This document shows positions 18,368 to 27,851 of a DNA stretch of 64,000 nt, piece by piece; within the stretch, counting starts at the first letter, position 1; each line of letters opens with the position of its first letter. The DNA comes from Pelotomaculum schinkii (GTDB taxonomy: Bacteria > Bacillota > Desulfotomaculia > Desulfotomaculales > Pelotomaculaceae). The translations under genes were made by a program, and so were the position numbers. The DNA is taken from assembly GCF_004369205.1 (NCBI RefSeq), contig NZ_QFGA01000003.1, positions 1-64,000 of the forward strand. Direction: 5' to 3'. A model generated the notes under the pieces. It was not told where the DNA came from and searched no databases. It worked only from the letters and a program-made list of their open reading frames with translations.

Positions 18368-19924
18368 ATGTCCAAAGTTGTTACTCCTGAGCAGGCCGCG
18401 GCGGCAATTCCAGATGGTGCATGCGTAGCATGGACTACAGCCGGGTTATGCTGCTTTGCCGAAGAAGTGGCAATTGCCATGCAGAAACGCTTCCTTGAGA
18501 CCGGACATCCAAGAGATCTTTGGATTACTCACAGCTGCGGCTGCGGCGACCATAAGGAAAGAGGATTTAACCATTTTGGCTACGAGGGTATGGTCAGAAA
18601 GCACGTGGGGGGGCATATAGGCGAGTCTCCCAAGTTGGGTGCGTTGGTTCTTGACAATAAGGTTGAATGCCACCTGATTCCGCAGGGAGTCATGACCCAC
18701 CTGTGGCGGCAAATAGCCGGGAAGAAACCGGGTGTGCTCACAAAAGTGGGATTGGGTACTTATGTCGATCCCCGTTTAGAGGGCGGCAAGGTTAATGAAA
18801 TCACCAAGGATGATATGGTGAAACTGATTGAATTTGAAGGGGAAGAGTATTTGTACTATAAGCCCTTCAAAATTGATGTAGCCGTTATCCGGGGCACCAC
18901 CTGCGACGAAAACGGCAATTTTACGATGGATAAAGAATGTTTGTTTTTGGAATCCCTGCAATTAGCCATGGCGGCAAAAGCATGCGGCGGAATCGTCATT
19001 GCCCAGGTGCAATACGTGAGCAAACCCGGCACGCTTCATCCTAAGACCGTAAAGGTGCCTGGGGTTCTTGTGGATTATATTGTTGTTTCCAAACCGGAAA
19101 ATCACCTGCAAACGAAACAAACCTACCTTAATCCCGCTCTTTGTGGAGATATCAGGACACCTTTGGGCAGTGTACCCCCTCTTCCGCTTGATGAACGCAA
19201 GATTATTGGCCGCAGGGCGGCTATGGAACTGCGGCCCGGGGCTGTTGTCAACATGGGCATCGGAATGCCTGACGGAGTTGCCAGTGTGGCCGCAGAGGAA
19301 GGCGTAACTGACGTGATGACACTCACCACAGAGTTGGGTAACTTTGGCGGGATGCCAGCTAAAGGTGATGATTTCCCGTCAACCTGGAACTCGGAATGTA
19401 CCATTGAGCATCCGAGTATGTTTGATTTTTATGACGGCGGAGGGCTTGATATATGCTTCCTGGGGTCTGCCCAAACAGATAAAGAGGGCAACATCAACGT
19501 CAGTAAGTTTGGGACCAGGGTAGTTGGGCCGGGCGGCTTTGTTAATATCTCGTCAACCTCCAAGAAAGTGGTTTTCGTCGGCACCATGACCGCCGGTGCG
19601 GAATATGAGGTAAAGGACGGCACGATCCATATTGTCAAAGAAGGCAATATCAAAAAATTCGTGCCGAGAGTTACCCAGGTTACCTTCAGCGGCAAGTACT
19701 CACAGCAAAACGGACAAAAAGTGTTATATGTCACTGAGCGTGCTGTCTTTGCCCTGGAAGATGGTGAGGTAACCCTGATTGAAATTGCGCCTGGTCTTGA
19801 TGTGGAAAAAGACGTTATTGCCGCTATGGAATTCAGGCCTAGAATATCTCCCAACTTAAAAGAGATGCCCCAGGAGATATTTGAGCCTAAATGGGGGAAA
19901 CTCAAGGAAATTATAGGAGCGTAA
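18368..19924 (+). CDS. Family I CoA-transferase (fused alpha-beta, Pct/YdiF type)
   Basis: 518 residues, combining the alpha and beta halves found as separate proteins in AtoD/AtoA. The alpha half occupies about residues 1-260. The beta half starts at RRAAMELRPGAVVNMGIGMP. The catalytic glutamate is Glu322 in TLTTELGNFGG, which forms the glutamyl-CoA intermediate. Such enzymes move CoA from acetyl-CoA or another donor to a carboxylic acid. The start ATG has GGAGAGGAG at about nine bases. Between two carboxylate transporters and ahead of a molybdenum hydroxylase, it probably activates the imported acid. Acceptor unknown. Confidence 0.92.
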   Translation: MSKVVTPEQAAAAIPDGACVAWTTAGLCCFAEEVAIAMQKRFLETGHPRDLWITHSCGCGDHKERGFNHFGYEGMVRKHVGGHIGESPKLGALVLDNKVECHLIPQGVMTHLWRQIAGKKPGVLTKVGLGTYVDPRLEGGKVNEITKDDMVKLIEFEGEEYLYYKPFKIDVAVIRGTTCDENGNFTMDKECLFLESLQLAMAAKACGGIVIAQVQYVSKPGTLHPKTVKVPGVLVDYIVVSKPENHLQTKQTYLNPALCGDIRTPLGSVPPLPLDERKIIGRRAAMELRPGAVVNMGIGMPDGVASVAAEEGVTDVMTLTTELGNFGGMPAKGDDFPSTWNSECTIEHPSMFDFYDGGGLDICFLGSAQTDKEGNINVSKFGTRVVGPGGFVNISSTSKKVVFVGTMTAGAEYEVKDGTIHIVKEGNIKKFVPRVTQVTFSGKYSQQNGQKVLYVTERAVFALEDGEVTLIEIAPGLDVEKDVIAAMEFRPRISPNLKEMPQEIFEPKWGKLKEIIGA

Positions 19925-19930
19925 AATAAA

Positions 19931-19960
19931 CTAGCTAATCTTATTATTATTAGCTTTTAA
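19931..19960 (+). terminator. Weak terminator-like hairpin
   Basis: AGCTAAT (19933-19939) pairs with ATTAGCT (19949-19955), followed by TTTTAA. A short stem; it may only partly stop transcription before the hydroxylase genes. Confidence 0.45.
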
Positions 19961-20110
19961 TGGGTGCGGATAATGAGGTTTTTGATAGTTATCTAATCAG
20001 GAAATATGCGATGTGTATTTTAAAGGGAGGGTGATGCAGAAAAATTATAGCGGCGAAAATGATGTATAGCAAAACTTGTTACTATTAATTTAAAGAGAGG
20101 TGGAGAGATA

Positions 20111-20980
20111 GTGTACTTGCCAGATTTTGAATATTACTCACCGGATAGTCTAGCTGAGGTTTGCCAGCTGCTCTCGCAGTTTGGTTCTCGTGCTAAACTG
20201 ATTTCCGGTGGTACCGACGTTATTGTCAAAATGAAAAATGAGTTATTAGCGCCGGAAGTTCTTGTTTCAATAAAGAACATGGATCAACTAAAGAAAATTG
20301 AATACGTACCCGGCAAAGGTGTTGTGATTGGGGCCAGAGCAACGCATAATGATTTGGTTTATTCCGAATTGCTAGCTGAAAAGTTTCCATCCATACCGGG
20401 AGCGGCCAAGCAAATGGCGCAAAACCAGGTACGCAATGCTGGTACTGTTGGCGGCAATATCTGTAACGCCGTTCCTTCCGCCGACCTGCCGCCCATTCTG
20501 ATCGCCCTTGGCGCAACTGTTAATGTGATAGGTGTTAATGGAGAGCGCAGTTTAGCGCTGGAAGACGTCTTTACGGGTCCCAATACGACTTGTTTGGCTC
20601 CGGACGAAGTCATCACCGAAGTGGTTATCCCTGATCAAAAAACGACCGGCAGCACCTACATTAAGTTTGGGCTCCGCGCGGCAGGCGCTTTAGCAGTTGC
20701 CGGGGTGGCTTCTGCTGTATGCGTTGAAAATGGTGTTATCAAGGATGCTCGCGTAGTCTTAAGCGCAGTTGCTCCAACGCCTATGCGGGCTAAAAAAGCC
20801 GAAGCCTTCCTGAAAGGGAAGAAGATTACTGATGAACTGTTAGCTGAAGCCGGCAGTATAGCCGCTGAGGAGTGCAAGCCGATTTCCGACTACCGGGCAT
20901 CTGCTGAGTACCGCCGCAACCTGGTAGGTGTCTTTACCAAGCGATCATTACGAAAAGCTATCAATGAGGGGCACGTATAA
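20111..20980 (+). CDS. Molybdenum hydroxylase, FAD subunit (CoxM-like)
   Basis: 289 residues with the FAD-binding motifs of the xanthine-dehydrogenase family: AKLISGGTDVIVKMKNE (pyrophosphate loop) and QVRNAGTVGGNICNAVPSAD, then the C-terminal domain (LRAAGALAVAGVASAVCVENG and YRASAEYRRNL). It carries electrons from the iron-sulfur subunit to the acceptor. It lacks the roughly 40-residue 4Fe-4S insertion of 4-hydroxybenzoyl-CoA reductase, so the enzyme is not a strict member of that group. The start is GTG behind GAGGTGGAGA. It is the first of a three-subunit operon. Confidence 0.92.
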   Translation: MYLPDFEYYSPDSLAEVCQLLSQFGSRAKLISGGTDVIVKMKNELLAPEVLVSIKNMDQLKKIEYVPGKGVVIGARATHNDLVYSELLAEKFPSIPGAAKQMAQNQVRNAGTVGGNICNAVPSADLPPILIALGATVNVIGVNGERSLALEDVFTGPNTTCLAPDEVITEVVIPDQKTTGSTYIKFGLRAAGALAVAGVASAVCVENGVIKDARVVLSAVAPTPMRAKKAEAFLKGKKITDELLAEAGSIAAEECKPISDYRASAEYRRNLVGVFTKRSLRKAINEGHV

Positions 20981-20997
20981 AGAAAGGAGGGATAAAT

Positions 20998-21534
20998 ATG
21001 TCAAATGTTGTTATAGACAAACAAGGAAGAAAGAACTATCTGATAACTATCAAGGTTAACGGTGACGAATATACAAGGTTAGTTAAAGCCAACACTCTGC
21101 TGGTTAACTTCCTGCGGGACGACCTGGACCTTACTGGTACCAAAAGAGGCTGCGAACTGGGCGACTGCGGCTCGTGCACCGTACTGAAGAATGGAAAACC
21201 GGTTAACTCCTGCCTTTTGTTGGCCGTTGAAGCAGATGGACAAGAATTTACCACTATTGAAGGGGTCGCCTCCACCAACAAGCTTGACATCGTTCAGGAG
21301 AAATTTATTGAATACGGGGCTTTCCAGTGCGGTTACTGTGCCCCCGGCATGATCCTCTCGGCCAAAGCATTGCTTACAAGAAACCCCAAGCCCACCGAAC
21401 ACGAAGTACGTGAGGCCATTGCCGGCAACCTGTGCCGCTGCACTGGTTACGTCAATATCGTTAAGGCCATCTTGGCCGCTTCCGGACAAGATGTACCGTT
21501 ACTTGATAATAAAGGGGTGAGCATTGATGAGTAA
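20998..21534 (+). CDS. Molybdenum hydroxylase, [2Fe-2S] subunit (CoxS-like)
   Basis: 178 residues with two [2Fe-2S] clusters. The plant-type cluster uses Cys52, Cys57, Cys60 and Cys72 (CELGDCGSC...C). The helical cluster uses Cys111, Cys114, Cys146 and Cys148 (CGYCAPGM, CRCTGY). The N-terminus is some 15 residues longer than usual. The start ATG follows AAAGGAGGG at about eight bases. It relays electrons from the molybdenum centre to the FAD subunit. The last eight bases overlap the start of the large subunit gene, implying translational coupling. Confidence 0.94.
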   Translation: MSNVVIDKQGRKNYLITIKVNGDEYTRLVKANTLLVNFLRDDLDLTGTKRGCELGDCGSCTVLKNGKPVNSCLLLAVEADGQEFTTIEGVASTNKLDIVQEKFIEYGAFQCGYCAPGMILSAKALLTRNPKPTEHEVREAIAGNLCRCTGYVNIVKAILAASGQDVPLLDNKGVSIDE

Positions 21535-23908
21535 CGAAACTAATGTTAGCAAATACCAGTTCACATTAGACAACAAAAAACTACACTTTGATATGAAACC
21601 GGAGTATGCCGTTGTCGGAAAATCAAAACCCAGACTTGACGGTGTGGAAAAGGCTACCGGAGCTGCCAAATATGCCGGGGATCTCAAATTCCCCAATATG
21701 CTATACGGCAAAATTTTATATAGCCCGCACGCCCATGCCAAGATTCTGAGCATTGACACTTCCGAGGCCGAAAAAATCCCCGGTGTTAAGGCAGTAATCA
21801 CTTCTAAGGATGTACCTGATTTAAAATACGGGATTAGCCCGGCCCGTTGGGATGAAAACATCTTATGCATTGACAAAGTCAGGTATGTTGGCGATAAAGT
21901 TGCCGCTGTCGCCTGTGTCGATGAAGAAACCTGTTACAAGGCAATGAAAGCGATCAAGGTTGAATACGAAGTCCTGCCTGCGGTGCTTGACTACAGGCAC
22001 GCCATGGATGAGGGTATGCCTTTGGTCCATGAAAATTATCCACGTAATATAAACACTGAAATCCACCAGGAGTTCGGAGACCTTGAGAAAGCCTTTAAAG
22101 AGGCCTATCATGTACGCAAAGATGTGTTTTCTGGCGTGCGAGCTTACCAGTGTCCTATTGAACGCCATTCCGCCATGTGTATCTGGAAGGAAGACAAGAT
22201 CACCATATACCCGAGCACTCAGTCAGCTCACTACTTCCAGTACTATGTAGCCCGTGAATTCGGGTTAAAAATGGGCCAGGTGCGGATAGTTATGCCTTAT
22301 GTCGGCGGGGGTTTTGGCGGCAAGCTTGAACCTACCGGTTTGGAATTTTGCGGGTCGGTGCTTTCAAAAGTCACGGGCCGTCCGGTATTGATGTCCTATG
22401 ACCGCCTGGAAATGTTCCAGCATAACCGCGGCCGTCACCAGGGTACCTATGAAATCACTACCGGAGTGGACAAAAACGGCAAAATCCTCGGCTGTCACAC
22501 CAATTTCCTGCTGGACGGCGGGGCTTACACCAGTTTGGGGATTGCTACCGCATACTATGCCGGGGCTCTGCTCCCGCTGACCTACGAATTCGATAACTAC
22601 AAATTCGATTGCTACCGGATGTATACCAACATGCCGGCCTGCGGCGCCCACCGCGGGCACGGAGCTCCCCAGCCCAAATATGCTTTTGAAAGCCATTTGG
22701 ACAACATAGCCAAAGATTTGGGCATTGACCCTGTGGATATCCGCCTGATCAACGCGCGGAAGCCTAATACCACCACCGTCAATGGCTTCGGGATCCAGTC
22801 TTGTGAATTGACGGCTTGTCTGGAAAAAGCCGCCGAAATGATGAACTGGCGGGAGAAAAAGAAAAATGGCTTGCCGAAAGGCAGAGGGATTGGCATTGCC
22901 ACCGGTTCCTTCGTAACCGGAGCGGGGTATCCCATCTACCGTAATGACTGGCCTTCAGCTTCCTGCATGATCAGAGTAAACGAAGACGGCACTTCAGCCA
23001 CGCTTTATACGATGTCAGCCGAGATCGGCCAGGGTTCCAACACCGTCCTGTGCCAAATGGCGGCTGAAGCCATGGGCTACCGTTATGAAAACATGAAAAT
23101 AGTGGCCGGTGATACCGAAACCACGCCACTCGATTTCGGGGCTTATTCCAGTCGGCAGACCCTGTTTTCAGGGTGGGCCGTCAAACGGGCGGGAGAGAAA
23201 ATCAAGGCTGCAATTCTCGAGACGGCCGCCTTCATGATGAACCTGCCTAACGAAGATATGGATATCGATTGTGTTGAAGGTGTCATTTTCTCCAAGTCCC
23301 GTCCCAAAGTTCCAACGCTTACCTTTGAAGAAGTGGCCAGCCGTTACTTCAAACTGAAAGGACCACTGGTTGCGACCGGCGTTTACACAGTGCACCGTAC
23401 AGGCGGCTATCACAAGGGAGCTGCTGTCGGTACATCACCGGCTTACAGTTTCAACGTCCAGGGCGCTGAAGTGGAAATCGATGAAGAAACCGGCAAGATT
23501 GATTGCAAAGAATTCTGGGATGTCCATGACTGCGGCAAGGTGATGAACCCGGTACTGATGGAAGGTCAGGTTCACGGCTCCCTGTATATGGGCGTGGGTG
23601 AAACAATTTGGGAGCAAGTCCAGTTTGACGAAAATGGCAAGATCGTTAATGGCAGCCTGGGTGGATATCTTATGCCGACGGCTCTGGATATGCCCCATGT
23701 AAACACCTTCCGGGTCCCAAGTTATGAGCCGGTCGCGCCATGGGGCGTCAAAGAAGTGGGCGAAGGCTCGACGAACCCGACCATGGGTTGTTTCAGAAAC
23801 GCGATTGTTGACGCTGTTGGCGCAAGTGTTAATAAGTTACCACTAAATTATGAACATGTATGGCGAGCCATACAGGAAAAGAAGAAAAAAGAAGCAGAAG
23901 GTAAATAA
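21527..23908 (+). CDS. Molybdenum hydroxylase, catalytic Moco subunit (CoxL/XdhA-like)
   Basis: 793 residues from ATG at 21527 (a TTG just before it is in frame). The molybdopterin-cytosine-dinucleotide family motifs are present: VGGGFGGKLEP (about 265), AHRGHGAPQPKYAFE (about 380), AEIGQGSNTVL (about 505) and GVKEVGEGS, where Glu746 corresponds to the catalytic glutamate of the family. It hydroxylates or reduces a ring or CoA-thioester substrate. Neighbouring xdhC, yqeB and a MoeA-like gene suggest a labile selenium ligand on molybdenum. The substrate could be an aromatic or N-heterocyclic acid or its CoA ester; the sequence does not decide. Confidence 0.93.
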   Translation: MSNETNVSKYQFTLDNKKLHFDMKPEYAVVGKSKPRLDGVEKATGAAKYAGDLKFPNMLYGKILYSPHAHAKILSIDTSEAEKIPGVKAVITSKDVPDLKYGISPARWDENILCIDKVRYVGDKVAAVACVDEETCYKAMKAIKVEYEVLPAVLDYRHAMDEGMPLVHENYPRNINTEIHQEFGDLEKAFKEAYHVRKDVFSGVRAYQCPIERHSAMCIWKEDKITIYPSTQSAHYFQYYVAREFGLKMGQVRIVMPYVGGGFGGKLEPTGLEFCGSVLSKVTGRPVLMSYDRLEMFQHNRGRHQGTYEITTGVDKNGKILGCHTNFLLDGGAYTSLGIATAYYAGALLPLTYEFDNYKFDCYRMYTNMPACGAHRGHGAPQPKYAFESHLDNIAKDLGIDPVDIRLINARKPNTTTVNGFGIQSCELTACLEKAAEMMNWREKKKNGLPKGRGIGIATGSFVTGAGYPIYRNDWPSASCMIRVNEDGTSATLYTMSAEIGQGSNTVLCQMAAEAMGYRYENMKIVAGDTETTPLDFGAYSSRQTLFSGWAVKRAGEKIKAAILETAAFMMNLPNEDMDIDCVEGVIFSKSRPKVPTLTFEEVASRYFKLKGPLVATGVYTVHRTGGYHKGAAVGTSPAYSFNVQGAEVEIDEETGKIDCKEFWDVHDCGKVMNPVLMEGQVHGSLYMGVGETIWEQVQFDENGKIVNGSLGGYLMPTALDMPHVNTFRVPSYEPVAPWGVKEVGEGSTNPTMGCFRNAIVDAVGASVNKLPLNYEHVWRAIQEKKKKEAEGK

Positions 23909-23916
23909 ATTATAAG

Positions 23917-23959
23917 AATCACGATATGAGAGATGTTCTTTGTCTCTCATATCGTGATT
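23917..23959 (+). other. Perfect 17-bp-stem hairpin between operon genes
   Basis: A 17-base arm (23917-23933) pairs perfectly with 23943-23959 around a nine-base loop. The plus strand continues with AAAATTATT, so it is not a classical terminator. It could be a processing or stabilising hairpin that sets expression of the transporter downstream relative to the hydroxylase. Confidence 0.75.
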
Positions 23960-24071
23960 AAAATTATTATTTAAATGAGAGGGGTGAAAGTACAAGTTCA
24001 ATATTTAACAAGGATTTATAAAATATATTGTTGCATTAAAAATTAGGACAAAACAGATAGGAGGAAAAACA

Positions 24072-25469
24072 ATGGATAAAACTCAAAAGCAGGTTATTTG
24101 GGTTATAGGCTTAATTATTTTGTATTTTATCCTATCTAGCCTACCCTGCCCTGCCGGGCTAGAGCCTATAGGTCTTAAAGCGATAGCGTTAATGGTTGTT
24201 GTGGTCATTACCTGGATAACTGAAGTTGTACCGATAGCCATGTCAGCTTTGTTGTTTGTATTCCTTCAGGCCTTGATTGGTATTACAGATGTGAACACCG
24301 CTGTAGCGAACTTTGCTACACCTACCCTGCTTTTTGTCCTTTCATCGTTCTTCCTGGCATTTGCTTTGGAGTTTAGCGGACTTAGTAATAGAATATCCAT
24401 GAAATTAACTGTCCTATCCGGTGGCAATCCTAAAAAGGCGCTTTTATACTTAATGGTGGCCACCGCTTTAGTATCAACAGTTATTTCCGACGTTCCGGCA
24501 TGCGCGGCATTCTTCCCCATCGGGCTGGCCCTGCTGAAGAAAAACAATTGTTTAGCCGGCTCCAGTAATTTTGGTAAGAGTATGATGATTGGTATTCCAT
24601 TCGCTTCCTTAATCGGCGGTGTTGCAACACCGGCAGGTTCTTCATTGAACGTGCTGGCCATAGGACTGCTTAAGTCATCAGTAAATATTGATGTAACGTT
24701 TACCCAGTGGTCTGGCTTGGGTATCCCCTTTGTTATTGTTACCCTGCCGCTTACCTGGTTAATTTTGAGCTGGGTATTCAAACCGGAAATAGAACACCTT
24801 GAAGGCATAGCGGAAATAGAACAAGATTATAAGGCACTAGGTCCCATTACAGCAAAAGAAGTTAAGTTTATTGTTATTTTCTTGATTCTTCTTGTTACGT
24901 GGTTTACTGAAGGGAAACTTCATAGCGTTCCTATTGCTGCTTCGACCACAATTGGTGCGGTACTATTTTTCCTGCCAGGGATAGATCTGCTGACCTGGGA
25001 TGGTACGAAAAACAAGATTGGTTGGAATACTATTCTTCTTATCGGCGCCGCTAGCTCCCTTGGAACGGCCTTGTGGAAGTCGGGAGCAGCTGCCTGGCTG
25101 GCACAATCAGCACTGCAAGGTATAGCAGGCGCTTCCATGTTAGTAGTTGTGCTTTTTGTAGTTATCTTTACAATCTTGATCCACCTGTTGGTACCTGTCA
25201 ACCCGGCCATTGTTTCAATCATGGTACCCTCACTTGCGGCTTTTGCTGCCACCTCCGGTATGAGTCCGGCATTACTGATTGTACCCATGGCTTTCACCGT
25301 TTCTTCAGCAATGCTGATACCACTTGATCCAGTCCCTCTTATCACCTATCCATCTGGTTATTACAACATGAAAGACTTCTTTAAAGGCGGATGTCCTGCC
25401 AGTATACTGTGGGCAATATTAATGACAATTGCGATTTTGGTGCTTGCAGGTCCCGTGGGCCTGATCTAA
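24072..25469 (+). CDS. SLC13/DASS-type carboxylate transporter, paralog 2
   Basis: A 465-residue polytopic membrane protein, collinear with the one at 16386-17813 (same SDVPACAAF, GGVATPAGSSLN and PVNPAIVSIMVPSL signatures). The start ATG has GGAGGAAAAAC before it. The two paralogs bracket the CoA-transferase and molybdenum-hydroxylase genes, so this is probably an ancient duplication with different substrates or affinities. Sodium-coupled uptake of a di- or monocarboxylate is the family function. No 63-bp element precedes this copy; it probably shares the operon transcript from element C. Confidence 0.9.
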   Translation: MDKTQKQVIWVIGLIILYFILSSLPCPAGLEPIGLKAIALMVVVVITWITEVVPIAMSALLFVFLQALIGITDVNTAVANFATPTLLFVLSSFFLAFALEFSGLSNRISMKLTVLSGGNPKKALLYLMVATALVSTVISDVPACAAFFPIGLALLKKNNCLAGSSNFGKSMMIGIPFASLIGGVATPAGSSLNVLAIGLLKSSVNIDVTFTQWSGLGIPFVIVTLPLTWLILSWVFKPEIEHLEGIAEIEQDYKALGPITAKEVKFIVIFLILLVTWFTEGKLHSVPIAASTTIGAVLFFLPGIDLLTWDGTKNKIGWNTILLIGAASSLGTALWKSGAAAWLAQSALQGIAGASMLVVVLFVVIFTILIHLLVPVNPAIVSIMVPSLAAFAATSGMSPALLIVPMAFTVSSAMLIPLDPVPLITYPSGYYNMKDFFKGGCPASILWAILMTIAILVLAGPVGLI

Positions 25470-25490
25470 TTGAGCTTCTGATCTGAACAT

Positions 25491-25542
25491 TGGGGGTGGA
25501 CCGGAATAACAAGGGCTATCCCAGTCCACCCCCACTATATTT
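25491..25542 (+). terminator. Terminator after second transporter
   Basis: TGGGGGTGGAC (25491-25501) pairs perfectly with GTCCACCCCCA (25524-25534), followed by CTATATTTT. It is the likely end of the element C operon. Confidence 0.75.
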
Positions 25543-25650
25543 TCCTGACAGGGGAGTATGTGTGATACCTAATGAATTTACAGCATAAAAGTTTTAATTG
25601 TTGAATACTGTTCCACCAGTGCAATGAAGATATGGTTGGAGTTGGTTAAA

Positions 25651-26631
25651 ATGATTGAAGAAATTTATCCTGACATTTATAGAATAGAAATTCCCCTCCC
25701 CAGGAATCCCCTAAAGTATTTAAACTCTTACCTTATTAAAGGAAGGGAGCGCAACCTGCTTATAGATACCGGCTTCAATCAAGAGGAATGCAGAAAGGCA
25801 ATGTATGAAGGGCTTAAAAAGCTGGAAGTTGATTTAAATAAAACGGATCTCTTTATTACCCACCTGCATGCTGATCATTCCGGTCTTGTAGCATTTTTAG
25901 CTACAGATAAATCTAAGGTCTATTGCAGCGGTATAGATGCTGAACTCATTAACTATGGTGTATCAGGTGTTTTCCTATCTGAAATGCATGAATTACTAAG
26001 CAAACAAGGATTTCCGTTAGAGGAGCTTGAGTGTGCTATCGAAGAACATCCAGCCAGAAAATATCACTTGGGCAGAAAGCAAGTTTTTAATACTGTTAAA
26101 GAAAATGACACAATACAAGTAGACGATTACATTTTTAAATGTATAGCAACTCCCGGACACAGTCCGGGACATATGTGTCTTTATGAAGCAAACAAGAAAA
26201 TTCTATTTTCCGGTGATCATGTGCTGGACGAAATTACTCCTGCCATAAATATTATAAAATGGTCCTCAAATCCACTAAGAGATTATTTGAACAGCCTCGT
26301 TAGAATTGATCAATTAGAAACAAACCTAACTTTACCTGCACACAGGAAGATTATTAATAACGTCCATAAAAGAATAAATGAGATAAGGCAGCATCATGAT
26401 ATTAGGCTTATTGAGATATTAAATATTTTATACAAAGGTAAAATGAATGCTTATCAGGTGGCCAGTCAAATGACATGGGAAGTAACATACTCTTCCTGGG
26501 AGCAGTTCCCGGTAACCCAAAAATATTTTGCTACAACTGAAGCAATAAGCCATCTAAACTATTTGTGCAAAAAAAATATGGTAAGGCAAATTAACAACAA
26601 TGAAGAAAAGTTATTTGAACTTATCAATTAA
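25651..26631 (+). CDS. Metallo-beta-lactamase-fold hydrolase
   Basis: 326 residues from the ATG at 25651, which has GGAGTTGG five bases upstream. An earlier ATG at 25624 adds nine unlikely residues. The metal motif is THLHADHSG (His71, His73, Asp75, His76). Further ligands are the HSPGHMCLYE histidine and SGDHVLDE. Residues about 245-326 form a separate helical, winged-helix-like tail (DIRLIEILNILYKGKMNAYQ, then EAISHLNYLCKKNMVRQ), typical of one MBL subgroup. The reaction could be thioester or lactone hydrolysis. Set between transporter and cofactor genes, it may serve the same catabolic pathway. Confidence 0.88.
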   Translation: MIEEIYPDIYRIEIPLPRNPLKYLNSYLIKGRERNLLIDTGFNQEECRKAMYEGLKKLEVDLNKTDLFITHLHADHSGLVAFLATDKSKVYCSGIDAELINYGVSGVFLSEMHELLSKQGFPLEELECAIEEHPARKYHLGRKQVFNTVKENDTIQVDDYIFKCIATPGHSPGHMCLYEANKKILFSGDHVLDEITPAINIIKWSSNPLRDYLNSLVRIDQLETNLTLPAHRKIINNVHKRINEIRQHHDIRLIEILNILYKGKMNAYQVASQMTWEVTYSSWEQFPVTQKYFATTEAISHLNYLCKKNMVRQINNNEEKLFELIN

Positions 26632-26691
26632 AAGCATTATGAGCTCAGGCTTAATTGCATATGCTGAAGGTACTCTCAAGGGGTGAAATAG

Positions 26692-27726
26692 ATGAAGCTG
26701 CAGGCGATTAAGGTGGAAGAAGCTGTAGGAAAGGTGCTCAGCCATGATATCACCAAAATTGTGAAAGGGGAATCAAAGGGAGCTCTTTATAAAAAAGGGC
26801 ACATCATAAAGCAAGAAGACGTACCGGAGCTGTTAAAGCTGGGTAAGGAAAACATCTATATCTTAGATCTTGAAAACAGCGATATTCATGAAGATGAAGC
26901 CGGGATCCGTCTGGGAAAAGCTGTCTCCGGTGACTGCGTAACCTGGCAGGGCCCCAAGGAAAGCCGCGTTAATATGTATGCCGCTTCCGGCGGGCTTTTA
27001 AAAATCAATATCCCCGCCCTGGAAGCGATTAACGAACTGCCCGACGTCATTTTATCAACCCTGCCTGACAATACAGTAGTCAAAGAGGGTGAAATGCTGG
27101 CAGGGACCAAGGTAATACCTCTGGTGGTACCGGAAAAAACAGTTTTAACGGCTGAGAACATCTGCCGGCAGGCCGGCTGGGTAATTAAAGTGCTGCCCTT
27201 TCGAAAATTAAAAGTAGGCGCGGTCATTACCGGGAGCGAAGTATATAAAAAGCGCATCCGGGATGGTTTCGGCCCGGTCATTACCGAGAAAGTGGAAGCA
27301 TTCGGTTCAGAAATATTAGGGATAGATTTTGCTCCTGACAACGCAGAAATAATAGCCGCCAAGATCAACAAAATGGCCTCGGACGGGGCGGATATCATCT
27401 TTGTAACGGGGGGCATGTCTGTCGATCCCGACGATGTTACCCCGCATGCCATTCGGCTGGTGGGAGCCAAAGTGGAAAAATACGGCGCCGCCGCGCTGCC
27501 CGGTGCGATGTTTATGCTGGCCTACCTGGGAGATATCCCCGTCATGGGGGTACCGGCCTGCGGCATGTTTTTTAAAGTGACCATCGTAGATTTAATGCTG
27601 CCGCGCCTGTTGGCAGGCGAACGGGTAACCCGCAAGGACATCGTGGCGCTGGCCTGCGGCGGGCTCTGCCGGGCTTGTCCCGAGTGCAGGTATCCCAACT
27701 GCACCTTCGGCAAGGGATCGCACTGA
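26692..27726 (+). CDS. MoeA/MogA-like molybdopterin-binding protein
   Basis: 344 residues. The N-terminal part resembles the MoeA linker region (VEEAVGKVLSHDITKI). Residues about 175-310 are the MogA-type molybdopterin domain with GAVITGSEVYKKRIRDGFGP and FVTGGMSVDPDDVTP. The C-terminus ends in a cysteine cluster (CGGLCRACPECRYPNCTFG) unlike classical MoeA. The start ATG has AAGGGGTGAAA before it. MoeA inserts molybdate into adenylylated molybdopterin. This shorter variant, commonly next to XdhC and molybdenum hydroxylases, is probably a dedicated cofactor-handling protein for them. Confidence 0.88.
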   Translation: MKLQAIKVEEAVGKVLSHDITKIVKGESKGALYKKGHIIKQEDVPELLKLGKENIYILDLENSDIHEDEAGIRLGKAVSGDCVTWQGPKESRVNMYAASGGLLKINIPALEAINELPDVILSTLPDNTVVKEGEMLAGTKVIPLVVPEKTVLTAENICRQAGWVIKVLPFRKLKVGAVITGSEVYKKRIRDGFGPVITEKVEAFGSEILGIDFAPDNAEIIAAKINKMASDGADIIFVTGGMSVDPDDVTPHAIRLVGAKVEKYGAAALPGAMFMLAYLGDIPVMGVPACGMFFKVTIVDLMLPRLLAGERVTRKDIVALACGGLCRACPECRYPNCTFGKGSH

Positions 27727-27791
27727 CCTGAAATAACTTTTTGCACGATAATTCTAAGATAAAGCCACTCTTGCTACCCCGCTAAATGCAG

Positions 27792-27809
27792 GTGCGAATT
27801 TATTCGCAC
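27792..27809. promoter_or_regulatory. Perfect 18-bp palindrome, site 1
   Basis: GTGCGAAT TT ATTCGCAC, two perfect 8-base arms. The same outer GTGCGA...TCGCAC half-sites recur exactly 60 bases later. Probably a paired operator for a dimeric regulator controlling xdhC and yqeB. Confidence 0.6.
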
Positions 27810-27851
27810 AAATGTTACATTAAACCACACAAGTCCGGCGCTAACCGCCGG

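Noticed and set aside
20034-20069. 11-codon frame with GGGAGG before the FAD subunit gene
   Set aside because: Good ribosome site, but too short to support as a gene; noted as a possible leader only.
20111-23908. Calling the hydroxylase a 4-hydroxybenzoyl-CoA reductase
   Set aside because: The FAD subunit lacks the expected extra iron-sulfur insertion; the general family call is safer.
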